From Prorocentrum cordatum (Eukaryota > Sar > Dinophyceae > Prorocentrales > Prorocentraceae): a stretch of DNA of 64,000 nucleotides. Below, piece by piece: positions 56,778 through 64,000 of the stretch. The notes under the pieces were generated by a model that did no database searches, was not told the origin of the DNA, and saw only the letters and a program-made list of their open reading frames with translations. Where the stretch lies: positions 146,501 to 210,500 of the forward strand of contig CAUYUJ010016912.1 of NCBI GenBank assembly GCA_963575745.1, read 5' to 3'. Both the position numbers and the translations under genes were made by a program. Positions within the stretch are counted from its first letter, which is position 1; the number at the start of each line of letters is the position of its first letter.

Positions 56778-57068
56778 TCGCAGAATGCACTCCAGGGGGC
56801 CAGCTGTGGCAGCGCGGCGGCAGCGTTCCAGGGCAGTAGCACGCCCAGACCGAAGGAGCCCGTCGCACCGCGCGGTGCTACTCCTGGCCGGACTCACCGT
56901 GGAGCTGGCTGGTCACCCTCACTGGACGGTTCAACAATGCATCGTGCCTCGCAGCCAGACGCGGAAAGGAAAACACTCCAGACCACATCCAAGGCACCAG
57001 GAGCCCCAAAGGCGAGCAGGTGTCAGCACAAGGGCACCCGCGCGAAGGAGAAAGACCCATCTGGATGT

Positions 57069-57082
57069 GCGGGGTCACTCGC
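57069..57082 (+). repeat. mini-hairpin h14
   Basis: GCGGG/CTCGC, the G-U pair moved to another position, loop GTCA; A-G-S-L-A. Confidence 0.65.
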
Positions 57083-57107
57083 AGAGCCCGCTGCTGCGTC
57101 GTCTTCT

Positions 57108-57121
57108 GAGGGGACACCTGC
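57108..57121 (+). repeat. mini-hairpin h15
   Basis: GAGGG/CCTGC with one A-G mismatch, loop GACA; E-G-T-P-A. Confidence 0.6.
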
Positions 57122-57134
57122 TGCATCCGCATCT

Positions 57135-57148
57135 GCGGGGCAACCTGC
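57135..57148 (+). repeat. mini-hairpin h16
   Basis: GCGGG/CCTGC, loop GCAA; A-G-Q-P-A. Confidence 0.85.
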
Positions 57149-57757
57149 TAGCGCCCCTGAAATGGAGGAGGGAAGGAGGCTTTATCGGGAAACACTGGGC
57201 ACCCCACATCAGATGCATGTTAACCCGTCATATCATGGCACCGCCGACGATGGCTCGAGCCGATACAGGCCGGTACAGTGCTCAACTGTATGCACAACAA
57301 CGTGCGTGACAGATACAACGGTCGAGCGCCAACGTGTCCGTAACCTACGACGCCAAGAACCAGCCCTCACTTACAGCGGTGAAGCTGAAGCACTGAAAAC
57401 GTTACTCGATAACGGATAAGTGCCCACGCGGCTACCGAAGGCGCATGACCAGCGCTGCTGCTCGGAATGGCTCACTACAGCCACCCGGCACAAGCCATTT
57501 CACAAAGACGGTCTCTCGCATAGGTTCACGGATACTGTTGCCTCGCATGACGAGTTCGGTGGTTGGATATGCCTCAGTGACGTACTGGCAAATAGGCCAC
57601 CAGAAGGCTGCGAAAACTATCAAAAAAACTGGACGTCGTCAAGCATTGCCGCAAGTCCAAGCATACCAAGCACTAGCAGTGCTGAACATGTGCGAGATGG
57701 TTGACCGCAACACTGGTATGCAGAAAAACCGACACCAGGTGAACAAAACGATTCTCT

Positions 57758-57771
57758 GCGGGGAACCCTGC
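57758..57771 (+). repeat. mini-hairpin h17
   Basis: GCGGG/CCTGC, loop GAAC; C-G-E-P-C, inside the Tpt1-like domain. Confidence 0.7.
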
Positions 57772-58259
57772 CCGACCTACTACCTGCGGCCCAGCAAGGG
57801 GCACAGCAGTCCAGGCATTAGGTGCCCATAATCATTGTACTTGCGGGTGACAGACCTGACAGAGGCAGGAACACCACGCTATTTCAAACACGGGACTCCA
57901 TGGAGGCACATCCCGAGCATGCTGCATGTCGGTCTGTGATCCCGAAACGAAGATAACCCTAAGGGGGACTCAGGTAGAGAGGTGGTTCATGGATGCTCAT
58001 ATTTGCCTGGAGATAAGCGCATCCAGTCGGGCCTACGGGCGGACGCAGAAGTGTTGATATTGATGCGCCTCAAGAACCTGACTCGAGATGGTATTCCAGT
58101 CTGGCGATCCGCCAACGATATCATTATGGCTTCGGGGATGCAGGGTCGCCTCCCGGTGAGCTCCCTTGCCCAGCTTATCGGTATCAAGGACAACGAGGAT
58201 GACTGCGAGCATTGCAGAGTTGGACAGGCATGGGCCAATGGTCTATACACCGAAGCACA

Positions 58260-58273
58260 GCGGGGTAACCTGC
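58260..58273 (+). repeat. mini-hairpin h18
   Basis: GCGGG/CCTGC, loop GTAA; R-G-N-L-L. Confidence 0.85.
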
Positions 58274-58439
58274 TTAAGTCTGTACCGTACGCCTGGTACG
58301 AACGTCAATTGGATCCTTCCACGCTGGAGGGATGGATCACTCCAGATACACCTTTCTTAAATTGCCCGCGCCCATACCAAATTCACCCACGGCAGAGATA
58401 CATCGCGCATCGGTGTTAATGCTACAAGAGGTGAATCCA

Positions 58440-58453
58440 GCGGGAATACCTGC
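58440..58453 (+). repeat. mini-hairpin h19
   Basis: GCGGG/CCTGC, loop AATA; A-G-I-P-A. Confidence 0.65.
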
Positions 58454-58589
58454 TGATGGCTCTGATGGATCCTGGATGCAGGCCCAGAGCGCAGACGTGT
58501 CGAGTAGCACATCCAGTGGTGTAACTCCAAACGATGCGCTCTTCGCCAACGGCCCGCGGCGCACGCAGGCACAGCAACTGCCCACTCCC

Positions 58590-58603
58590 GCAGGGCAACC
58601 TGC
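58590..58603 (+). repeat. mini-hairpin h20
   Basis: GCAGG/CCTGC, fully Watson-Crick, so the G-U of the common form becomes A-U; loop GCAA; A-G-Q-P-A. Confidence 0.85.
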
Positions 58604-59389
58604 TGTATTTGCGCCTACGAGAGGGCCCACAACTCGTTTGGCACGCCACAGAGTGCTGGCAGCACCAGCAGCCTACAGGCCAGACTCCAGAGTACGCGGA
58701 TGGACCCCCAGCTCTACCAGGCCTTACTGGCCACAACACCTTTCGCATCCCCACGTGCTGCAGCACCGCCAAAATGGCCGAAAGCATGCTGGCACAGCAG
58801 CAGTGGATGCACCGACAGATGCGGGAGGCGATGGAGAGTATGAGGCAAAATGGAGTCCATCTGCCGAATGCAAACTGGACTCCGCCCTGGGAGCGCGTGC
58901 CTGATGCAAATCCGTCGCCGAACCATCCGAACCGGCATGGCTGTATACCTGCTTTCTTCAGCCACCTTTTGACCCGACAGCGGCCAATCGGCCAGTGGCG
59001 CCACCGATGGATTCGGCGATGTTCCCTGACAGCTATGCGCAGACTACAAGGGCGCTTCGGGTCGGGAAGCAAGCCGAGAACCCTTGCGTCAGGGCGACAG
59101 CAGACGACTTTTACAGGTCTCATTTTTTCGACATCAACAAGGACTCGCACACGAGGGCACGGGACACGAATCAGGTACTCCCGGCCAGGTACCGCGCCGC
59201 GGGCACCTGGCGCCCTCGACGGACCAACGCGTTACTCCACGCGGTCCAGAGCTGACGTTACCTGCGTTGCTGGGAGGGCTGCGGCCTGAAATATTGGCCA
59301 TGCGTGAGTCGCACCAGGCGAATGTCTCAGCACAGCTCGCGCGCCAACAATGCAATCGGGCGCGGCAAGCGCGCCGCATGATGTGTAGC

Positions 59390-59403
59390 GCGGGGCAACC
59401 CGT
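59390..59403 (+). repeat. mini-hairpin h21
   Basis: GCGGG/CCCGT with G-U closing pair, loop GCAA; A-G-Q-P-V. Confidence 0.8.
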
Positions 59404-59443
59404 TATGGGTCTCTCAGCTCAGCTCGCTATGGGATTCGTGTCT

Positions 59444-59457
59444 GCGGGCCAACCTGC
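59444..59457 (+). repeat. mini-hairpin h22
   Basis: GCGGG/CCTGC, loop CCAA; A-G-Q-P-A. Confidence 0.7.
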
Positions 59458-59902
59458 CACTATGCCAATGGGCCCTGCAGCCCCACCGAACCGCTACGCA
59501 ATGGGCGAGACCACATTTGAACGGCAAATGCACGCAAGGCCATCAACCACACCACCGATCATCAATGACGGTGATTTCACGAAGTGCTCGATTTGTCTTG
59601 AGGAGTTTGCATGCCGCGATAAAGTATGGAGGCCCCAACGCGGCCACATATTTCATGTAATCTGTCGTGGCCGAGTGGCTCGGTCACATGCGGGCCGACA
59701 ACTGGAGGGCGCCCCCAACGAGGCGCCGTGCGCTGTATGCCGAGGCGTAGGACCTATCACAGCTGAGTTTCACTACGCCCTTGCGGCTGGGCAAGACGCC
59801 GAAAACCAACGAGAGGAAATGCTCCGTGGGACGAATGAACTCAGGGACCTTCTTGAAGATTTGAATATGATCACGGCCATGATGGCCGGGTCTACAGCGT
59901 CA

Positions 59903-59916
59903 GCGGGGGCACCTGC
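59903..59916 (+). repeat. mini-hairpin h23
   Basis: GCGGG/CCTGC, loop GGCA; A-G-A-P-A. Confidence 0.75.
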
Positions 59917-59923
59917 GACACCT

Positions 59924-59937
59924 GTGGGGCAACGTGC
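59924..59937 (+). repeat. mini-hairpin h24 (degenerate)
   Basis: GTGGG/CGTGC with one G-G mismatch and two wobble pairs, loop GCAA; V-G-Q-R-A. Confidence 0.55.
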
Positions 59938-60007
59938 TGCACCGCCATGCATTTGGCCAGGCCCAAGAGCAATGGAAAGAGCTATATAGCGCGCCGCGTG
60001 GCAGAAT

Positions 60008-60021
60008 GCGGGGTAACCCGC
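60008..60021 (+). repeat. mini-hairpin h25
   Basis: GCGGG/CCCGC, loop GTAA; R-G-N-P-L. Confidence 0.85.
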
Positions 60022-60629
60022 TGCGCTCGCGCCGGACCGGCTGCCCAGTCAGCGTGCGCAGCGGCGCCAGAGCCATGACCCAACGCGGCATGCTGCAGAC
60101 GGTGCTGACGGTCAACGCGGATGGCCAGAATGCAGCGTGCCGACGAGGACACCTTTGAGGACATCCAGCTGACTCAGCAGTACCCATACCGATATGATGA
60201 ATACCCTACTGACTGGATTCTCCAACAATATCCAGTCACAGAGGAAGAAAGCCGAGCACGCATGAGCGCACTCACTTCCATGAAGAAGAACGAACGGGCA
60301 TTGGACCACAGGCGCCCCAAGGGCACGCGTGGCGCAACAGTGCCCACCGCCCAGAGCATATTCGGCGACCGTCATGAATTAGTCCTAGCAGCGAACAGCG
60401 GGACCATGATCGATGAGACGTTGACTATATTGCTGGACATTGGTAGCAACATAACATCATTAGTCTGAAAGCTGCTCAGACATTTGAGCGCGTTTCGCGC
60501 GCCCACTGTTACGACATGAAGAGATTGAGCTTGAGCAGACCATTGTGCGTGACTGGAGTGGCCGCCGGAGCTGCAGTGTGCAGGGCGTCAGGGCATTGCA
60601 AAACTGCCTGCGCATATAGAGGCAACCCT

Positions 60630-60643
60630 GCGGGGTAACCTGC
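60630..60643 (+). repeat. mini-hairpin h26
   Basis: GCGGG/CCTGC, loop GTAA; in the A-G-x-P-A phase, so the loop reads TAA stop within the protease frame. Confidence 0.85.
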
Positions 60644-60937
60644 CATTGCCAAGCTGGACGCCCACTCAGCCAACGTGGCAGAGGGGTCCGGCGAGAACTT
60701 GCCCGCAATCCTCGGCCTGAGGGGCATGGCAAACATGCGGGCCGCCCTAATCCTTGAGGAAGGCAACGAGAAGATGGCTATCCCAGGCTCGGATATGTAT
60801 AGGCTCCTCCTTGAAAAGAACGCTAAGGTGATTGACCTGGTAAAAACACCATCCGGACACCTGGCGGTCAAGGCAGACGAATACGACGCGGCAGCGGGGG
60901 CCGATGAAGCTTACCATCGCGACCAATCCCATGTGCG

Positions 60938-60950
60938 AGGGGACACCCCT
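60938..60950 (+). repeat. mini-hairpin h27 (variant)
   Basis: AGGGG/CCCCT perfect stem with triloop ACA; related sequence but different architecture. Confidence 0.5.
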
Positions 60951-60994
60951 GCGGCGCGTCATCGATGAGACCGTGGATACAGACAGAGCCTATT

Positions 60995-61008
60995 GCGGGG
61001 AAACCTGC
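60995..61008 (+). repeat. mini-hairpin h28
   Basis: GCGGG/CCTGC, loop GAAA; A-G-K-P-A. Confidence 0.85.
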
Positions 61009-61018
61009 TTCGAGCAGC

Positions 61019-61032
61019 GCGGGGAGACCTGC
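61019..61032 (+). repeat. mini-hairpin h29
   Basis: GCGGG/CCTGC, loop GAGA; A-G-R-P-A. Confidence 0.85.
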
Positions 61033-61289
61033 TCCCGTGGATGCCCACGCGTTCGTGGCGTCTCAGAATACCAAGGGGGTCAGCCACAGCTTAAATGAAT
61101 ATACATTTGCATTCGCGACACAGGCCATGGTAGACAACGCCCTGAAGGCCTGGTAACGTAGGAATACCGTATACTCGGTCGCTCAAGCATGGCACCAATG
61201 ACATAGCACAAATCGTGAAAACGAGTTTGGCATATGAAAAATAATTTCCATCTTTTGGATCGAGAACGTTGTTTTCCGAGCCCGACTTG

Positions 61290-63900
61290 TGCTATGTCGG
61301 GCGCGTTTCGCGCGGATCCTCTCGACCCCGCCGGCCGAGGGGATGGGGGGAGATAAAGAGAGGGAACAAAGAGAGAAGGGGGATGTATCGGAGAAACCTC
61401 GCCCCAAAAAGCGCCGCCCTGGCGGCGAGAGAGGGGGGGTTCTCCTGAGTTGTGCTATGCGAGCCGCGCGATATGCTACGCGCGCGGGGGGGGGGGAGGG
61501 GGGGGAGCGGGCGAGGGAGAGAGCGAGCCTCAGCCTGCCTCAGCCTCAGCCTCAGACTGTTTCAGCCTCAGCCTCAGTCTGCCTTCAGCCTCGGCCTCAG
61601 CCTCAGCCTGCCTCAGCCTCAGCCTGCCTCAGCCTCAGCCTCAGCCTCGGCCTGCCTCAGCCTCGCGCGCATTTCGCGCGGATCCTCTCGACCCCGCCGG
61701 CCGAGGGGATGGGGAGAGATAAAGAGAGGGAACAAAGAGAGAAGGGGGATGTATCGGAGAAACCTCGCCCCAAAAGCGCCGCCCTGGCGGCGAGAGAGGG
61801 GGGCTCTCCTGAGTTGTGCTATGCGAGCCGCGTGCGGAGAGAGCGAGCCTCAGCCTGCCTCAGCCTCGGCCTCAGCCTGCTTCAGCCTCAGCCTCAGTCT
61901 GCCTTCAGCCTCGGCCTCAGCCTCAGCCTGCCTCAGCCTCAGCCTGCCTCAGCCTCAGCCTCAGCCTGCCTCAGCCTCGCCTGCCTCAGCCTCGCGCGCC
62001 TTTCGCGCGGATCCTCTCGACCCCGCCGGCCGAGGGGATGGAGGGAGATACAGAGAGGGAACAAAGAGAGAAGGGGGATGTATCGGAGAAACCTCGCCCC
62101 CAAAAGCGCCGCCCTGGCGGCGAGAGAGGGGGGCTCTCCTGAGTTGTGCTATGCGAGCCGCGTGCTATGCTACGCGTGCGGGGGGGAGGGGGGAGGGGGC
62201 GAGGGAGAGAGCGAGCCTCAGCCTGCCTCAGCCTCAGCCTCAGCCTGCTTCAGCCTCAGCCTCAGTCTGCCTTCAGCCTCGGCCTCAGCCTCAGCCTGCC
62301 TCAGCCTCAGCCTGCCTCAGCCTCAGCCTCAGCCTGCCTCAGCCTCAGCCTCGGCCTGCCTCAGCCTCGCGCGCATTTCGCGCGGATCCTCTCGACCCCG
62401 CCGGCCGAGGGGATGGGGGGAGATAAAGAGAGGGACCAAAGAGAGAAGGGGGATGCATCGGAGAAACCTCGCCCCCAAAAGCGCCGCCCTGGCGGCGAGA
62501 GAGGGGAGCTCCCCTGAGTTGTGCTATGCGAGCCGCGTGCTATGCTACGCGCGCGGGGGGGGAGGGGGGAGGGGGGGGCGAGGGAGAGAGCGAGCCTCAG
62601 CCTGCCTCAGCCTCAGCCTCAGCCTGCTTCAGCCTCAGCCTCAGTCTGCCTTCAGCCTCGGCCTCAGCTCTCAGCCTGCCTGCAGCCTCAGCCTCAGCCT
62701 GCCTCAGCCTCAGCCTCGGCCTGCCTCAGCCTCGCGCGCATTTCGCGCGGATCCTCTCGACCCCGCCGGCCGAGGGGATGGGGGGAGATAAAGAAGGGAA
62801 CAAAGAGAGAGGGGGATGTATCGGAGAAACCTCGCCCCCAAAAGCGCCGCCCTGGCGGCGAGAGAGGGGGGCTCTCCTGAGTTGTGCCATGCGAGCCGCG
62901 CGCGGAGAGAGCGAGCCTCAGCCTGTCTCAGCCTCAGCCTCAGCCTGCTTCAGCCTCAGCCTCAGCCTGCCTTCAGCCTCGGCCTCAGCCTCAGCCTGCC
63001 TCAGCCTCAGCCTGCCTCAGCCTCGGCCTGCCTCAGCCTCAGCCTCGGCCTGCCTCAGCCTCGCGTGCATTTCGCGCGGGTCCTCTCGACCCCGCCGGCC
63101 GAAGGGGATGGGGGGAGATAAAGAGAGGGAACAAAGAGAGAAGGGGGATGCATCGGAGAAACCTCGCCCCCAAAAGCGCCGCCCTGGCGGCGAGAGAGGG
63201 GGGCTCTCCTGAGTTGTGCTATGCGAGCCGCGTGCGGAGAGAGCGAGCCTCAGCCTGCCTCAGCCTCAGCCTCAGCCTGCTTCAGCCTCAGCCTCAGTCT
63301 GCCTTCAGCCTCGGCCTCAGCGTCAGCCTGCCTCGGCCTCAGCCTGCCTCAGCCTCAGCCTCAGCCTGCCTCAGCCTCAGCCTCGGCCTGCCTCAGCCTC
63401 GCGCGCATTTCGCGCGGATCCTCTCGACCCCGCCTTTCGAGGGGATGGGGGGAGATAAAGAGAGGGAACAAAGAGAGAAGGGGGATGTATCGGAGAAACC
63501 TCGCCCCAAAAAGCGCCGCCCTGGCGGCGAGAGAGGGGGGCTCTCCTGAGTTGTGCTATGCGAGCCGCGTGCGGAGAGAGCGAGCCTCAGCCTGCCTCAG
63601 CCTCAGCCTCAGCCTGCTTCAGCCTCAGCCTCAGTCTGCCTTCAGCCTCGGCCTCAGCCTCGCGCGCATTTCGCGCGGGTCCTCTCGACCCCGCCGGCCG
63701 AGGGGATGGGGGGAGATAAAGAGAGGGAACAAAGAGAAAAGGGGAATGTATCGGAGAAACCTCGCCCCAAAAAGCGCCGCCCTGGCGGCGAGAGAGGGGG
63801 GCTCTCCTGAGTTGTGGCTATGCGAGCCGCGTGCCGGATTATAGGAGCTCAGCCTGCCTCAGCCTCAGCCTCATCCTGCTTCAGCCTCCGCTCAGTCTGC
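61290..63900. repeat. ~260-390-bp satellite with nested CTCAGC repeats, 8 copies
   Basis: The anchor TTTCGCGCGGATCCTCTCGA (sometimes GGTCC) occurs at about 61307, 61673, 61991, 62377, 62739, 63069, 63408 and 63669. Each unit has a conserved ~170-bp head, including GAGATAAAGAGAGGGAACAA and a GCCGCCCTGGCGGC palindrome, and a variable tail of CTCAGCCTGC / CTCAGC units. Unit length varies mainly through the tail and a G-run insertion. Long open frames here follow from the repeat. Confidence 0.95.
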
Positions 63901-64000
63901 NNNNNNNNNNNNNNNNNNNNNNNNNNNNNNNNNNNNNNNNNNNNNNNNNNNNNNNNNNNNNNNNNNNNNNNNNNNNNNNNNNNNNNNNNNNNNNNNNNNN
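63901..64000. other. assembly gap (N)
   Basis: 100 N, placed inside the satellite. Confidence 1.

Larger units (their letters stand above)
55264..57419 (+). pseudogene. linker region of the locus, charged and low-complexity
   Basis: Directly after the duplication the host frame continues H-F-T-F-V-L-H-D-R-P-S-S-R to a TAA near 55426. Another frame reads D-D-Y-M-W-F-W-R-A-Q-G-W-S-D-H-Q at about 55638. From 55940 to 56437 an open frame is helical and charged (L-V-E-K-D-W-E-A-L-D-E-E-H) and ends Asp/Glu-rich. From 56395 and 56937 further frames are Lys/Arg/Pro/Ser-rich. No domain recognised. Eight of the nine hairpins here (h9-h16) lie within about 1 kb, where they make up most of the regularity in the peptide (A-G-K-P-A, R-G-N-P-P, A-G-Q-P-A). 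The region is probably a disordered linker of the polyprotein. Confidence 0.5.
57420..58419 (+). pseudogene. RNA 2'-phosphotransferase (Tpt1/KptA)-like domain
   Basis: Tpt1/KptA enzymes remove the 2'-phosphate left by tRNA ligation, using NAD+. The blocks appear in family order over three frames. W-L-T-T-A-T-R-H at about 57469 corresponds to the L-R-H helix. D-E-F-G-G-W-I-C-L-S-D-V-L (57550-57590) matches D-G-W-V-x-x-x-D-L-L. L-R-P-S-K-G-H-S (about 57785) matches I-R-A-x-Q-G-H-S. K-H-G-T-P-W-R-H-I-P-S-M-L-H-V-G-L (about 57885) matches the NAD-binding H-G-T...G-L. V-V-H-G-C-S-Y-L-P-G-D fills the H-x-H strand region, and D-G-I-P-V-W-R-S-A-N-D-I-I-M (about 58090-58130) matches the R-S-x-N-x-V motif. 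One TGA follows the G-L block, and frames shift near 57600 and 57830. Hairpin h17 lies just before the R-P-S-K-G-H-S block. The assignment is by motif order only. Confidence 0.7.
58420..59083 (+). pseudogene. linker between Tpt1-like and RING-like parts
   Basis: One frame from 58332 reads through hairpins h19 and h20. Another, near 58770-58900, gives a Gln/Met-rich helix (W-M-H-R-Q-M-R-E-A-M-E-S-M). No domain recognised. Confidence 0.4.
59084..59989 (+). pseudogene. RING-H2-like zinc finger protein segment
   Basis: 301 codons without a stop. Residues 168-219 (59585-59741) follow RING-H2 order: C168-x2-C171, then H188-x2-H191-x2-C194, then C216-x2-C219. The third ligand is missing: the family has C-G-H where this copy reads R-G-H, explained by a single TGC to CGC change. 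RING-H2 fingers usually recruit E2 enzymes for ubiquitin transfer; here zinc binding at site two may be weakened. The segment upstream is Gln/Met-rich and holds hairpins h21 and h22; downstream is an acidic helix, then h23 and h24. The frame leaves coding sense near 59930, where another frame continues (F-G-Q-A-Q-E-Q-W-K). Confidence 0.65.
60121..60968 (+). pseudogene. retropepsin-like aspartic protease region
   Basis: The first frame (60121-60468) ends I-L-L-D-I-G-S-N-I-T-S-L: the active-site D-x-G-S with Ile where T or S is usual. Near 60462 the sense shifts to a frame reading F-E-R-V-S-R-A-H, then V-T-G-V-A-A-G-A-A (flap-like), V-A-E-G-S-G-E-N-L-P-A-I-L-G-L-R (the hydrophobic-hydrophobic-Gly block) and T-P-S-G-H-L-A-V. 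This pattern matches retropepsin-like domains in dinoflagellate mobile elements as I know them. The only stop inside the second frame is the TAA at 60636-60638, which is the loop of hairpin h26. The protease would process the polyprotein. Confidence 0.65.
60965..61156 (+). pseudogene. tail of the locus after the protease
   Basis: A 63-codon frame through h28 and h29 (A-G-K-P-A and A-G-R-P-A) ending V-D-N-A-L-K-A-W. No domain recognised. Confidence 0.35.
51488..61165 (+). mobile_element. retroelement-like locus: Gag, Tpt1-like, RING-like, retropepsin-like, with 14-nt hairpins
   Basis: A plus-strand locus of about 8.2 kb once the LINE-B insertion is removed. The order is Gag-like region with CCHC knuckle (51693-53761), low-complexity linker (55264-57419), Tpt1/KptA-like domain (57420-58419), linker (58420-59083), RING-H2-like finger (59585-59741), retropepsin-like protease (about 60420-60900) and tail. 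I see no reverse transcriptase or integrase; a satellite begins just downstream. Coding sense changes frame several times with a few stops, so the copy is decayed. I could not find LTRs. About 29 mini-hairpins (h1-h29) are scattered through it from 52672 on. Confidence 0.65.

Noticed and set aside
58765-58785. Second spliced-leader-like core on the minus strand
   Set aside because: Only the 11-base palindromic core matches; flanks do not resemble the leader and it lies inside coding-like sequence.

Overview
The window reads as nuclear DNA of a dinoflagellate (inference). It is GC-rich and packed with satellites and decayed retroelements. It holds a copia element whose Gag resembles dinoflagellate copia Gags, a LINE whose ORF1 has a RanBP2-type zinc finger, and a possible relict spliced-leader sequence. 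I found no intact single-copy gene, tRNA, rRNA or CRISPR. Base 63901 to the end is an assembly gap.

Layout. 1-1740: 7-bp G-rich minisatellite. 2.9-6.6 kb (minus): broken gene with a DDE-transposase-like central part and an HMG-box-like C-terminal half. 10.8-17.2 kb (minus): APE-type LINE (ORF1; endonuclease, RT, RNase H, zinc-finger tail), frameshifted. 18-20 kb: two tandem-repeat blocks. 23638-30358 (minus): structurally complete Ty1/copia element with 155-bp LTRs, 5-bp target duplication, primer-binding site and polypurine tract, but a ruined reading frame. 30-37 kb: 11-bp degenerate arrays and microsatellites. 37.9-40.0 and 42.8-44.1 kb: two 90-bp satellite arrays bounded by the same flanks and a 9-bp inverted repeat. 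44.9-51.4 kb: a 13-bp minisatellite in both orientations, CAT tracts and one decayed coding region.

51.5-61.2 kb (plus) is the most interesting part. It is a decayed retroelement-like locus encoding, in order, a Gag-like region with a CCHC zinc knuckle, an RNA 2'-phosphotransferase (Tpt1/KptA)-like domain, a RING-H2-like finger and a retropepsin-like protease. It is sprinkled with about 29 copies of a 14-nt hairpin (5-bp stem, usually a GNRA tetraloop) that are translated in two codon phases. A 5'-truncated LINE with a ~95-base A tail and a 16-bp target duplication has inserted into it at 53.8-55.2 kb; that insert contains none of the hairpins. 61.3-63.9 kb is a ~260-390-bp satellite with nested CTCAGC repeats.

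The parts do not form a pathway. The window is a record of nested retroelement insertion, satellite growth and decay. Frameshifts and in-frame stops are widespread, so each coding entry is a fragment set, not a working gene.
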